A stretch of DNA of 64,000 nt from Pseudomonadota bacterium (GTDB lineage: Bacteria > Pseudomonadota > Alphaproteobacteria > Sneathiellales > Sneathiellaceae). The notes below the pieces were generated by a model that saw only the letters and a program-made list of their open reading frames with translations, had not been told where the DNA came from and ran no database searches. Positions 35,588-44,575 of the stretch are shown here, one piece after another (within the stretch, counting starts at the first letter, position 1; each line of letters starts with the position of its first letter). The position numbers and the translations under genes are program-made. The stretch is taken from positions 16,592 to 80,591 of the forward strand of contig JANSXH010000017.1 of NCBI GenBank assembly GCA_024743055.1, written 5' to 3'.

Positions 35588-37009
35588 ATGAAAAATAAGA
35601 AAAACGGCCTCCTCGACCTTGAGGACAATATCCGATGTGACTTTGAATATCTCAATTTCCCTCCCGACAATTGGGTCAAGCCAAAACTCTTGGAGAACGG
35701 AAGTCCGGTAACCGATGTGACAATCGTCGGCGGTGGTATGTGTGGCATGGCCGCTTCCTTTGGGCTGAAGCGAGAGGGTATTCGCAATATTCGAATATTT
35801 GACCGGCAGCCCGAGAGTTTCGAGGGACCGTGGTTAACAACAGCCCGTATGAAGACCCTACGCTCTCCAAAGCATCTCACGGGTCCGAACATGGGATTGC
35901 CAAACCTGACCTTTCAAGCCTGGTATCGGGCCCAATGGGATACAGATAGCTGGGAGGCTCTTGGGCATATTCCGCGCGAAATGTGGATGGAATATCTGCG
36001 ATGGTATCGGCAAGTCCTTGAAATTCCAGTAGAGAATGGTGTTGCGCTGGAGAGGATTGAACCTGAAGGGGATATCCTTAAACTGTTCTTGCTGAAAAAT
36101 GGCCAAAAGGAGGAACATTTCACCCGGAAATTGGTCCTCGCGACTGGAAGGGCGGCATTCGGCGGGACCCGTTTGCCCGCAGCCTTTCAGGATCTTCCAG
36201 AAAACCTTTATGCCCATACCGAAGACAAGATCGATTTTGAGGCATTGAAGGGAAAGAAAGTTTTCGTCATTGGTGGAGCCGCATCGGCTGTGGACTCGGC
36301 GGCAGTTGCCCTGGAGACAGGAGCTGCCGAGGTCCATTTAATGGTGCGGGCGAAGGAAATCCCGCGCCTCAACAAGTTCAAAAGTACAGTTTATTCAGGC
36401 TTCTTTCGGGGCTTTAAAAATCTGGATGAGGAGACAAGATGGCGGCTTCTGCATCATGGTTTTGGTTGTAAAATTGCCGCTCCTCGCGCCTCAATGTTGC
36501 GGCTAAAGCAATATGAGAATTTCCATATTCATCTCGACAGTCCCATTGCAAAGGCGAGAGCGGACGGAGATAGCTTGGAGCTGTCAACGGGGACCCAGAG
36601 CTATCAGGGTGACTTTGTCATTCTTGGAACTGGTTATGCCATCAATATTGCGGATCAACCGGAATTAGCCCCTTTTTCCAAGGATGTATTGTTATGGCGG
36701 GATCGGTTTACGCCCCCTGCCGATATTGCCGATGAGGAACTAGGTAATTTTCCTTTTCTTGGTCCTGGTTTTGAACTTTTGGAAAAAACACCGGGTCAGG
36801 CTTCATATTTAGATCGCATACATCTTTTCAATGCGGCGACCACAATGACTCATTCTGCCGTCAGCAGTGATATCCCCGGGGTAAATATCGGGGCAGAAAG
36901 ACTGATTGATACCTTGGCTAAGAAATTCTTCGCCGAGGCCGCGCCGGAACATCTTCAAGATTTCTACGATTACGATGAACCAGAACTGCTCGGCGATGAA
37001 TGGAACTAG
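35588..37009 (+). CDS. FAD-dependent, NAD(P)H-binding monooxygenase-like oxidoreductase
   Basis: A 473-residue flavoprotein with two Rossmann sites: the FAD site TIVGGGMCGMAASFGLKREG near residue 46 and the NAD(P)H site VFVIGGAASAVDSAAVALET near residue 222. Between them a PEGDILKLFLLKNG-type segment links the domains. The pattern resembles flavin-containing monooxygenases that oxidise ketones, amines or sulfides, but I cannot name a subclass. It lies between the CDP-sugar operon and the sulfite exporter and ends with a four-base overlap of the latter. A role in sulfonate handling is possible but not supported by motif. Confidence 0.78.
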   Translation: MKNKKNGLLDLEDNIRCDFEYLNFPPDNWVKPKLLENGSPVTDVTIVGGGMCGMAASFGLKREGIRNIRIFDRQPESFEGPWLTTARMKTLRSPKHLTGPNMGLPNLTFQAWYRAQWDTDSWEALGHIPREMWMEYLRWYRQVLEIPVENGVALERIEPEGDILKLFLLKNGQKEEHFTRKLVLATGRAAFGGTRLPAAFQDLPENLYAHTEDKIDFEALKGKKVFVIGGAASAVDSAAVALETGAAEVHLMVRAKEIPRLNKFKSTVYSGFFRGFKNLDEETRWRLLHHGFGCKIAAPRASMLRLKQYENFHIHLDSPIAKARADGDSLELSTGTQSYQGDFVILGTGYAINIADQPELAPFSKDVLLWRDRFTPPADIADEELGNFPFLGPGFELLEKTPGQASYLDRIHLFNAATTMTHSAVSSDIPGVNIGAERLIDTLAKKFFAEAAPEHLQDFYDYDEPELLGDEWN

Positions 37010-37725
37010 CGGATCAGGCCATAGATGCCGGCGCAGAGAAGGATGCCAAGAGCGATCCGGCGATAAAGCGTTTCGTTGGCTTTTCGAAACAGTCTGGATC
37101 CGATCCAGGCTGAGAAAATGAAAAGGGGCAGGAGCCAAAGGGTTGTCGTTGTCTCTGAGATCGTGATGAGGCCTGACACTGTCATGATGGCGATAAGGGC
37201 CAGTAACGTAATAGCAAAATAACCGGTGAAATTGGCCCGGTTAATGGCGGCGCTATCCAGACTGGACAACAGATACAGCATGACAGGCGGATTTCCGAGG
37301 CTGGTGAGAGCCATAAGAATGCCGGAAATGGCACCAACTCCTAATGTAACAGGCAAAGGCTTCCGGCCCTGATATCGCCATCCAGTCAGCAGGACCAGAG
37401 AGAAAACAGTGACCAGTGCGGCAATAGCATACCCGATGATCTTCGGATCTGTTGTTACCAGCAGCCAACTGCCGATAGGCATAAAAAGGGCAGCAACCGC
37501 GCCCATGGGCAGGATAACCTTCCAGTTGATATCCCGAAACACGCTCGGCATGAGCTGAGCGGTTACTACAAGTTCCATCATGATAATAATGGCGACTGTT
37601 TGAACCGGGCCGAACAAGTAGACAAAGAAAGGCGCCATCAGCATGCCTGATCCCATTCCGGCAAAGCCTCGCATCAAGCCAGCGGCGGCTGAGATAGCAA
37701 TTGCAATGATTAGCGCCGTCGTCAT
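37006..37725 (-). CDS. TauE/SafE-family sulfite exporter
   Basis: A 239-residue membrane protein of the TauE/SafE family with about eight hydrophobic segments in two repeats. The first half shows LMRGFAGMGSGMLMAPFFVYLFG near residue 14, the typical start; the second shows MALTSLGNPPVMLYLLSS near residue 135. The family exports sulfite or sulfoacetate, or related anions. Because the next genes upstream in the same orientation are pta and xsc, its job is probably removing sulfite released by Xsc. The ATG at 37725 has AGAGGT upstream; an in-frame earlier start would add ten residues. Confidence 0.85.
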   Translation of the reverse strand: MTTALIIAIAISAAAGLMRGFAGMGSGMLMAPFFVYLFGPVQTVAIIIMMELVVTAQLMPSVFRDINWKVILPMGAVAALFMPIGSWLLVTTDPKIIGYAIAALVTVFSLVLLTGWRYQGRKPLPVTLGVGAISGILMALTSLGNPPVMLYLLSSLDSAAINRANFTGYFAITLLALIAIMTVSGLITISETTTTLWLLPLFIFSAWIGSRLFRKANETLYRRIALGILLCAGIYGLIR

Positions 37726-37800
37726 GTTGACCTCTGAATAGTGCCTTGGCCCCAAAGAATTACAGCTTGGTTAAACCGCTGAATCATTGGTGACAGGGAA

Positions 37801-38793
37801 TTACTTGGCCTGAACTGCCGTGACCGCAATCATGGAGAAGACATCTTCTGCTGAACAACCGCGAGAAAGATCGTTTGCAGGATGGGCAAGCCCCTGAAGA
37901 ATAGGCCCAAGGGCCGTCGCTCCGCCAATGCGTTGCGCGATTTTGTAGCCGATATTTGCAGCTTCCAGATTGGGAAACACAAGAATATTGGCATCCCCTT
38001 TTAATGGTGAGTCGGGAGCTTTGCTCGCACCGACCGATGGAACAAAGGCGGCGTCAAATTGGATTTCACCAAATAGGGTGAGATCGGGATGGAGGCCCCT
38101 GGCGATTTCTGTTGCTTCTTTTACGCGAGTAACACGAGGATGGCTTGCGCTCCCTGCCGTAGAAAAAGAGAGCATGGCCACTTTTGGTGTACCGCCAACA
38201 AGAGATTCAAAGGAACTGGCCGAAGAAATCGCAATTGCGGCCAACTGCTCTGGGGTAGGTTCAACGACAAGGCCGCAGTCGGCAAAGACAACAGTCCCCT
38301 TTCGCATGTGATGGGGCTGATCCAGGATCATGAGGAAGCAGCTCGAAACTGTTTTTTCGCCGTCGGCACGCCCAATGATTTGCAAGGCGGCACGGACAGT
38401 ATCTGCAGTCGTCGTAATGGCGCCGGCAAGTGAGCCGTCTGCATCGCCGAGGCGCACCATCATGGCACCAAAGTTCAACGGATTGGCTATGGCCGCTCGG
38501 GCGGCCTCTAAATCGACCCCCTTATGGCGGCGTAATGCCTCATAGCTTTCAGCGTATGTACCAGCACGCTCCGATGTAGAGGGATCAATAATCTGAAATT
38601 CTGAGGCAGTGGCTCCGGCCTGTTCAAGCAATGAAGATACTTTATCCGAATTGCCGAGTAGAATTGGTGTTGCGATGCCTTCTTTCTTGGCACGGATAGC
38701 TCCATCAACTATGCGCGGATCTTCCCCTTCCGGCAGTACGATGTGCTTGGGGTTGGCGCGAGCCCGTTCTAGAATATCGTCAAGTGCTGACAT
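37801..38793 (-). CDS. pta: Phosphate acetyltransferase
   Basis: A 330-residue enzyme that turns acetyl phosphate and CoA into acetyl-CoA and phosphate. It is the short (catalytic-domain-only) Pta form, typical of sulfonate clusters. Seen: IVLPEGEDPRIVDGAIRAKK near residue 18, MMVRLGDADGSLAGAITTTADT near residue 115, and the FADCGLVVEPTPEQLAAIA segment near residue 170. It follows xsc by 73 bases on the same strand, separated by a strong hairpin. I chose the ATG at 38793, giving family length; the longer in-frame frame overlaps xsc coding and is not protein-like. Pairing with Xsc accounts for acetyl phosphate. Confidence 0.93.
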   Translation of the reverse strand: MSALDDILERARANPKHIVLPEGEDPRIVDGAIRAKKEGIATPILLGNSDKVSSLLEQAGATASEFQIIDPSTSERAGTYAESYEALRRHKGVDLEAARAAIANPLNFGAMMVRLGDADGSLAGAITTTADTVRAALQIIGRADGEKTVSSCFLMILDQPHHMRKGTVVFADCGLVVEPTPEQLAAIAISSASSFESLVGGTPKVAMLSFSTAGSASHPRVTRVKEATEIARGLHPDLTLFGEIQFDAAFVPSVGASKAPDSPLKGDANILVFPNLEAANIGYKIAQRIGGATALGPILQGLAHPANDLSRGCSAEDVFSMIAVTAVQAK

Positions 38794-38829
38794 GGTGGGG
38801 ACTTCCGATTGTCGATGCAGAAAAGGTAT

Positions 38830-38854
38830 CCCGGCCCGTGAGAAACGGGCCGGG
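38830..38854 (-). other. Perfect 10-base hairpin between xsc and pta
   Basis: CCCGGCCCGT (38830-38839) pairs fully with ACGGGCCGGG (38845-38854) around a 5-base loop. On the transcribed (minus) strand it lies between the xsc stop and the pta start and is followed by a short CTTTT run. It could be an attenuating terminator or an RNA-stability element that lowers pta relative to xsc. Confidence 0.55.
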
Positions 38855-38866
38855 ACAGTCGGTTCG

Positions 38867-40645
38867 TTAGCCAGCCCGTTGTGGCCGCATATCGTCTTTG
38901 CTGATACCGGCAACTGAAACAGGGGCTTTCATCGCATCGCGACGGAAAGGTTCTCCCAGTTCCTGGTTCAGGACAACTTCAATGAAGGTTGTAACGTTAT
39001 CCTCCATCTGCTCCTTGACGGCCGTCCGCAGGGTATCGGTGAGCTGGTCCATGGTTGTGACCTGAACGCCTTTAAGGCCACAGCCTTCAGCGATCTTGGC
39101 ATATTCCACACCCAGATTGAGCTCGGTGCCGACGAAGTTGTCGCTGTACCATAGGGTCGTATTACGTTTTTCTGCGCCCCACTGGTAGTTTCGGAAAATC
39201 ACCATAGTGATGGGAGGCCAGTCATTGCGACCGCAAGCTGTCATCTCGTTCATAGAGATGCCGAAGGCACCGTCACCAGCAAAGCCGATCACTGGTGTAT
39301 CCGGGCAGCCGATCTTGGCACCGAGGATCGACGGGAAGCCATATCCGCAAGGACCGAACAGGCCCGGTGCCAGATATTTCCGGCCTGCTTCAAAGGTCGG
39401 ATAGGCATTACCGATGGCGCAGTTGTTACCAATGTCCGAAGAGATAATGGCGTCCTTCGGCATTGCTGACTGAATCGCTCTCCAGGCCATCCGCGGAGAC
39501 ATATGTTTCGGCTGGCGATTGCGAGAGCGTTCATTCCAGTTGGTGCCCGGATCGTCATCCTCATGATCCATTGATGACAGAGCTTGCAACCAGCGGGATT
39601 TGGTTTCCGCGATCAGTTCCTTACGCTCCTTACGACCTTTGTCGCCAGCACCACTTGAAAGTTGAGCCAATAGCTGTTCAGCCACCATCTTAGCATCACC
39701 CTGAATGGCAACGGTGACAGGCTTGGTCAGGCCAATGCGATCGGAGTTGATATCCACTTGAATGACCTTGGCATCTTTCGGCCAGTAATCGATCCCATAA
39801 CCTGGAAGGGTCGAGAAGGGATTGAGACGGGTTCCAAGTGCCAATACAACGTCAGCTTTGGCAATCAGTTCCATTCCTGCTTTGGAGCCGTTATAGCCCA
39901 AAGGGCCGGCAAACAGGGGATGAGAGCCCGGGAAGGCATCGTTATGCTGATATCCACAGCAGACAGGTGCATCCAGCTTTTCAGCCAAGGCTGCACTTGC
40001 AGGAATGGCATTCGATAAGACAACACCGGCACCATTGAGGATGACCGGGAATTCCGCTTCTGAGAGCAGTTTCGCGGCGTCAGCGACAGCTTGTGTGCCA
40101 CCTGCCGGGCGTTCCAGCACGACCATCTGCGGCAACTCGATATCAATGACTTGGGTCCAGAAGTCGCGGGGGACGTTGATCTGGGCCGGGCCGGAACCGC
40201 GCCAGGCTTTTTCGATGACCCGGTTGAGAACCTCTGCGATCCGTGTCGGATCGCGGACTTCTTCCTGGTAGCAGACCATGTCTTCAAACAAAGCCATTTG
40301 CTCAATTTCCTGAAAGCCACCCTGACCGATGGTCTTGTTGGCGGCCTGCGGGGTGACCAGCAGCATCGGTGTGTGGTTCCAGTAGGCGGTTTTAACTGGC
40401 GTCACGAAGTTGGTGATACCGGGTCCGTTCTGGGCGATGGCCATGGACATCTTGCCGGTGGCGCGGGTGTATCCGTCGGCTGACATGCCGGCGTTGGTTT
40501 CATGGGCGCAATCCCAGAACTTAATCCCGGCAGCGGGAAACAGGTCGGAGATCGGCATCATGGCGGATCCGATAATCCCAAATGCATGCTCTATACCATG
40601 CATCTGAAGAACTTTGATGAACGCCTCTTCAGTCGTCATTTTCAT
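38867..40645 (-). CDS. xsc: Sulfoacetaldehyde acetyltransferase
   Basis: A 592-residue thiamine diphosphate enzyme that splits sulfoacetaldehyde plus phosphate into acetyl phosphate and sulfite, the central step in C2 sulfonate breakdown. The start MKMTTEEAFIKVLQMHGIEH is a good match for the family. The cofactor glutamate sits in CAHETNAGMSADG near residue 51, and the ThDP-magnesium motif GDGAFGISMNEMTACGRND near residue 445 is complete. FEEIEQM-like FQEIEQMALFEDMV near residue 105 is also Xsc-like. The preceding ribosome site is GAGGG, nine bases upstream. Upstream gene iseJ-like (16 bases) and downstream pta are in the same operon. Confidence 0.95.
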   Translation of the reverse strand: MKMTTEEAFIKVLQMHGIEHAFGIIGSAMMPISDLFPAAGIKFWDCAHETNAGMSADGYTRATGKMSMAIAQNGPGITNFVTPVKTAYWNHTPMLLVTPQAANKTIGQGGFQEIEQMALFEDMVCYQEEVRDPTRIAEVLNRVIEKAWRGSGPAQINVPRDFWTQVIDIELPQMVVLERPAGGTQAVADAAKLLSEAEFPVILNGAGVVLSNAIPASAALAEKLDAPVCCGYQHNDAFPGSHPLFAGPLGYNGSKAGMELIAKADVVLALGTRLNPFSTLPGYGIDYWPKDAKVIQVDINSDRIGLTKPVTVAIQGDAKMVAEQLLAQLSSGAGDKGRKERKELIAETKSRWLQALSSMDHEDDDPGTNWNERSRNRQPKHMSPRMAWRAIQSAMPKDAIISSDIGNNCAIGNAYPTFEAGRKYLAPGLFGPCGYGFPSILGAKIGCPDTPVIGFAGDGAFGISMNEMTACGRNDWPPITMVIFRNYQWGAEKRNTTLWYSDNFVGTELNLGVEYAKIAEGCGLKGVQVTTMDQLTDTLRTAVKEQMEDNVTTFIEVVLNQELGEPFRRDAMKAPVSVAGISKDDMRPQRAG

Positions 40646-40661
40646 AATGTTATACCCTCAT

Positions 40662-42320
40662 TTATCCGACGGCAGAATTCTGCGGGTCGGGATTTGACAG
40701 ATTGGCCTGAGCCGGTTTTCCCAGTCGATCTTGTAAAATAATTTCGCTGGCTTTCTCCCCGATCATAATAGCGGGAGCATTGGTGTTACCGGAGACAATC
40801 TCCGGCATAATCGAACAGTCGGCAATACGGAGACCTTCAATGTCCCGTACCTTCAAACGCGGATCAACGACGGCGAGGGGATCGATTCCCATCTTACAGG
40901 TGCCCGTCGGGTGATAGATCGTTGTGGATGAATTTCGTGCCCAATCCAGAATTTCCTCGTCAGTGACTACATCAGGCCCAGGATTCCGCTCTCCGGAGAT
41001 CTTGCTGGCAAGCGGCGGTTGCTCTGCGATGTTACGGGCAATTTTTATACCGTCGACAATCGTTCTGCAATCCGTTTCCGTCGCCAGATAGTTGGGATGG
41101 ATCGCCGGATAGTCCCGGGAGTTGCCGGATTTGAGAAGAATCTCCCCACGGCTTTCCGGGCGCAGCTGACAGACGGACATGGTAAAGGCCGAGAAGGGAT
41201 GAACTCCTTCCCCCGGACTGTCCGCAGACCAGGGCTGAATGTGAAACTGGATATCCGGGACTTCAAGGTCCGGATGGGTTTTCAGGAACCCGGTCGCGAG
41301 GCTGGCGGCCATGGTCATCGGCCCGGCCCGGAACATCAGATATTTCAAAGCGATTCGCGCCTGGTTATAAAGGCTGCGCACTTCGTCATTTAACGTTGGC
41401 TCATTACAGTTATAGACCAGGCGTGCCTGCAGATGATCCTGAAGGTTCTTGCCGACACCCGGCGAATCGGACACAACTTCAATCCCGTTGTCCCGCAGAT
41501 GAGTCGCATCCCCGATCCCCGACAGCATCAGGAGTTGCGGGGAACCAATGGCGCCGGAAGAGAGAATCACCTCAGAGGAGGCATGGGCAATGACTTCCTT
41601 GCCCTGCTTGTTCTCAAACGCCACGCCGGTCGCCTTATTGCCGTCAAATACGACCCGCTTGGCATGGGCATGGGTGACAATCTGCAAATTCGGGCGGCTT
41701 CTTGCAGGGTTGAGATAGGCAACCGCGGCACTGCAGCGACGGCCATTGCGGGTCGTCAGCTGAAAATAGCCGACCCCTTCCTGCGTTGCGCCGTTATAGT
41801 CATCGTTATAGGTATAGCCGGCAGTCTGCGCCGCCGCGACCCAGGCATCACAAATCGGGCGCTTGAGGCGCATGTTAGAGACATTAAGGGGACCACCAAC
41901 CCCATGATAGTCGTCGGCACCGCGCTCCTGATTCTCTGAATTCTTGAAATGGGGCAGAACATCGTCCCAACTCCAGCCGGTATTTCCCATTTGCCGCCAG
42001 CGATCATAATCCTGCGGTTGGCCGCGAACATAGAGCAATCCGTTCAAGGAAGAAGAGCCGCCAAGGACCTTTCCACGCGGCCAGCCGAGGCTTCTGCCGT
42101 TTAGTCCTGGATCCGGCTCTGTCTCATAACACCAATCCACATTCGGATTGTTCATTGTCTTGAAATAGCCAACAGGGATGTGAATCCAAGGGTTTAGGTC
42201 ACGCCCGCCGGCTTCCAGAAGAATTACCTTGATGGAGGGATCGGCACTCAGGCGGTTTGCCAGAACACAGCCGGCAGACCCGGCGCCAACAACGACGTAA
42301 TCGGCTTCCAACTTTTCCAT
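40662..42320 (-). CDS. iseJ: GMC-family dehydrogenase, probable isethionate dehydrogenase
   Basis: A 552-residue FAD enzyme of the glucose-methanol-choline family. The FAD site is VVVGAGSAGCVLANRLSAD near residue 8, followed by the second signature GGSSSLNGLLYVRGQ near residue 87. The catalytic His is in STTIYHPTGTCKMG near residue 470, with the paired Asn in SGNTNAPAIMIGEKAS near residue 515. By sequence alone it could be a choline or alcohol dehydrogenase. Its position as first gene upstream of xsc-pta and divergent from a TRAP transporter argues for isethionate dehydrogenase, known to be of this type (IseJ of Cupriavidus), giving sulfoacetaldehyde. Confidence 0.8.
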   Translation of the reverse strand: MEKLEADYVVVGAGSAGCVLANRLSADPSIKVILLEAGGRDLNPWIHIPVGYFKTMNNPNVDWCYETEPDPGLNGRSLGWPRGKVLGGSSSLNGLLYVRGQPQDYDRWRQMGNTGWSWDDVLPHFKNSENQERGADDYHGVGGPLNVSNMRLKRPICDAWVAAAQTAGYTYNDDYNGATQEGVGYFQLTTRNGRRCSAAVAYLNPARSRPNLQIVTHAHAKRVVFDGNKATGVAFENKQGKEVIAHASSEVILSSGAIGSPQLLMLSGIGDATHLRDNGIEVVSDSPGVGKNLQDHLQARLVYNCNEPTLNDEVRSLYNQARIALKYLMFRAGPMTMAASLATGFLKTHPDLEVPDIQFHIQPWSADSPGEGVHPFSAFTMSVCQLRPESRGEILLKSGNSRDYPAIHPNYLATETDCRTIVDGIKIARNIAEQPPLASKISGERNPGPDVVTDEEILDWARNSSTTIYHPTGTCKMGIDPLAVVDPRLKVRDIEGLRIADCSIMPEIVSGNTNAPAIMIGEKASEIILQDRLGKPAQANLSNPDPQNSAVG

Positions 42321-42558
42321 GGCTTCAGATTCCTCCCTGACGCAGTTAAATGAGCGATTGCGAGCTAATGAATTCGAATGTCTTACAGAGATTTCTAATA
42401 ATTTCGCTTGCTTAATTTAGTATACTATGTTTTTTTGATACTACAAGTCTCATTTTTGATGCTTACTGAAATATTCTTTATGGGGTCGAATATGAAGGTG
42501 AGGAGACGAATGAACTTCAAATGGAATGGAAATTGATAACGTTCATTGGGAGGAAAGA
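42321..42558. promoter_or_regulatory. Divergent promoter region of the sulfonate genes
   Basis: The gap between the minus-strand dehydrogenase operon and the plus-strand TRAP operon is AT-rich. It includes TAGTAT (42418-42423) and ATACTA (42438-42443), a 6-base inverted repeat spaced by 14 bases. That could be an operator for the IclR protein encoded at 45957. I see no stronger motif. Low confidence on the operator; the promoter role follows from gene arrangement. Confidence 0.4.
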
Positions 42559-43791
42559 ATGACACTATCAAGCAAGCTGAGCCGTATCTCACGGCGTGAT
42601 CTCTTTAAACTGACAAGCCAGTTCGGCATCAGTTCCACACTTATGGCGGCAGGCGGATTTGCCGGTCTGATGGGAACATCTTCTCTGGCGCAGGCTGTCG
42701 AATCAACTTACGAAAAGCGTTATAAGAAAGAGCCAAAGCATACTTTAAAGTTTGGGGCTTCCGGTTTTAACGCCCGCAACCTGCTGATTGAGCGGGCAGG
42801 GTGTCTGGAATTTGCCCGCGACCTTGAGGAAAGAACTGAAGGCGAAATCCGGGTCGAGTTTATCGGCGATAACCAGATTTGCGGACAGCTTTCCTGCGTT
42901 GAAAAAACACAGTTGGGTATTGTTGACATCTATGCGGCGTCAACCCAGAACTCCGCTGGTGGCGCACCGTATCTGAATGTTCTTGATTATGCCTACATGT
43001 TCCCTGGACGGGCGTCGCAGTATCACTTCCTGTACAGCCCAGAAAGTCAGAAGGTCCTGCGTGATCCTCTGGAAAAACGCCATGGTCTCAAGTTCCTGTT
43101 CTCACATTGCGAACTTCGCGGCATTCAGCTCGGCCTGAAATGGCAGGACCAGCCGACAGTGACCAAGCTGGAAACCCTGTTCGGCACGAAAAACCGTGTG
43201 ACGGGAACCCAACTGGGTCGTATCGCCATGCAGCTGCTGAACCTCAACCCGGTTCCGGTTGCCTGGGAAGAAACTCTGGACGGATTGAAGCAGGGCCTGA
43301 TTGATGGGGCAGAGACATGGGCGTCGGCAGTGGCTTACGCTAATATGTCACCGGTTGTTTCCCAGTCTGTTGACCTGAAATTCTTCTGCGGCACGGAGCA
43401 CACCTCCATGTCTGCCAAGGTCTTTGATGCCATGGAGCCGCATCTGCAGGATGCAATCATGGAATCAGCCTATCTTGCTCAGGTTCATGTCCAGGCGGCC
43501 AACGAGGCTGCACTGGTCAAGACTGTTGGGTTCTCTGATCCGCAGCTGCCGGACACTTTGTTTGTTGAAAATGATGTGCGTCCTGCCTTCCTGCCAGAAG
43601 ATCAGATCAAAATGGCAGAGGAAATGTGCTCACCAGAGTATAATCCTGAGCCATGGGCCGAATGGCGTGAGCGGTTGAACGCCTGGTCTGGTGGTCTCGA
43701 TACCTATCAGGAAATCGCCAATGTTGCCCGGCAGGTTCCGGCGGACATGCGTCCGGAAAATGTTGAGCCACGTCGTTGGTGGCGCTCCTAA
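42559..43791 (+). CDS. TRAP transporter substrate-binding protein with Tat signal
   Basis: A 410-residue periplasmic solute receptor of the DctP family. The N terminus shows a twin-arginine signal: SRRDLFK near residue 10, then a hydrophobic stretch and SLAQAVES as a likely cleavage region near residue 43. The body has LKFGASGFNARNLLIERAG and EERTEGEIRVEFIGDNQIC, typical of TRAP receptors, and a helix-strand segment around EGLKQGLIDGAETW. It is longer than the usual 330 residues. The ATG at 42559 has GGGAGGAAAG upstream. It is the first gene of the plus-strand transporter unit; an isethionate role is inferred from neighbours. Confidence 0.86.
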   Translation: MTLSSKLSRISRRDLFKLTSQFGISSTLMAAGGFAGLMGTSSLAQAVESTYEKRYKKEPKHTLKFGASGFNARNLLIERAGCLEFARDLEERTEGEIRVEFIGDNQICGQLSCVEKTQLGIVDIYAASTQNSAGGAPYLNVLDYAYMFPGRASQYHFLYSPESQKVLRDPLEKRHGLKFLFSHCELRGIQLGLKWQDQPTVTKLETLFGTKNRVTGTQLGRIAMQLLNLNPVPVAWEETLDGLKQGLIDGAETWASAVAYANMSPVVSQSVDLKFFCGTEHTSMSAKVFDAMEPHLQDAIMESAYLAQVHVQAANEAALVKTVGFSDPQLPDTLFVENDVRPAFLPEDQIKMAEEMCSPEYNPEPWAEWRERLNAWSGGLDTYQEIANVARQVPADMRPENVEPRRWWRS

Positions 43792-43814
43792 AAGTCTGAG
43801 TTGAGTACCCTGCA

Positions 43815-43870
43815 ACGCGGCACATTGATTTGTGCCGCGTACTTCCGGAACAAAAAAATAAACCGGAAGT
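43815..43870 (+). other. Two tandem hairpins between TRAP receptor and permease genes
   Basis: ACGCGGCACA/TGTGCCGCGT (43815-43824 with 43831-43840) has perfect 10-base arms and a 6-base loop. It is followed directly by ACTTCCGG/CCGGAAGT (43841-43848 with 43863-43870), 8-base arms. Such elements often protect an upstream message or partly stop transcription, giving more receptor than permease. Confidence 0.6.
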
Positions 43871-43901
43871 ATCCTGACATATGCTCTGAGGGAGGAAGCA
43901 G

Positions 43902-44570
43902 ATGCAATCTTTGATATCTGAGGCTGGCGCACTCGCTGCCGCTCTATTTACATTTGATTCATGGGAGATTGGCAATGCGCTGAGGACAGACGGCGCTTGG
44001 CTCTTTGGCTTTTTTGCCACCGTGATTGGTGCTGGTATTGTTCTGGTAATTTACCGTTTTGTGCCGTTCATCGACAAACACCTGGAACGGACAATCATGG
44101 TTTGGTCCTATCTGGTGATCTCCGCCATTATCTTTGTCGAGGTGTTCCGACGGTTTGTTCTGAATGAACAGGCGCCCTGGTCGACGACATTGCCGCCGTT
44201 CCTGTTTCTGATCATGACCTGGTTCGGCTGCGCCTATAATGTTCGCCTCCGGACCCATCTGTCATTCAGTGAGTTTAGAACCAACATGCCCCGCAAAGGG
44301 CAGATGGCGTGCCTCATCCTTGATGCCGTCCTTTGGCTTGCATTCTGTGAGATTGTTATTGTTACCGGCGCGCGGGTGACGGCGAACTCAGCGGCCAACT
44401 TCCAGATCCTGCTCGGGACGGACAATGTCATGCAATGGTGGTTCCTGATCACCGTGCCCATTGCCTTCTTGCTGATGGCTGCTCGGGTTCTGGAGAACCT
44501 GATCGAAGATATTGGCAAATATCGTGACGGCAAACCGATCATCGAACAAGCCGTTATTGGAGGGGAGTAA
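43902..44570 (+). CDS. TRAP transporter small permease (DctQ)
   Basis: A 222-residue inner-membrane subunit with four hydrophobic segments at about residues 40-62, 75-95, 105-125 and 148-200. It fits the DctQ family: membrane segments joined by short loops, with WFGCAYNVRLRTHLSFSEF near residue 112 and GRDV-like EDIGKYRDGKPII at the C-terminal end. It carries the middle role in a tripartite transporter driven by ion gradients. The start has GGGAGGAAG upstream. It is five bases from the large permease gene, so they are cotranscribed. Confidence 0.84.
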   Translation: MQSLISEAGALAAALFTFDSWEIGNALRTDGAWLFGFFATVIGAGIVLVIYRFVPFIDKHLERTIMVWSYLVISAIIFVEVFRRFVLNEQAPWSTTLPPFLFLIMTWFGCAYNVRLRTHLSFSEFRTNMPRKGQMACLILDAVLWLAFCEIVIVTGARVTANSAANFQILLGTDNVMQWWFLITVPIAFLLMAARVLENLIEDIGKYRDGKPIIEQAVIGGE

Positions 44571-44575
44571 TCGAT

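Noticed and set aside
38793..38913. Longer start for pta overlapping xsc
   Set aside because: The added 40 residues are not Pta-like and cover the xsc end and hairpin; the ATG at 38793 gives normal length.
40662..42320. Choline dehydrogenase (BetA) as the name for the GMC enzyme
   Set aside because: Sequence alone allows it, but no betaine aldehyde dehydrogenase or BetI is adjacent, and the operon with xsc and pta fits isethionate better.
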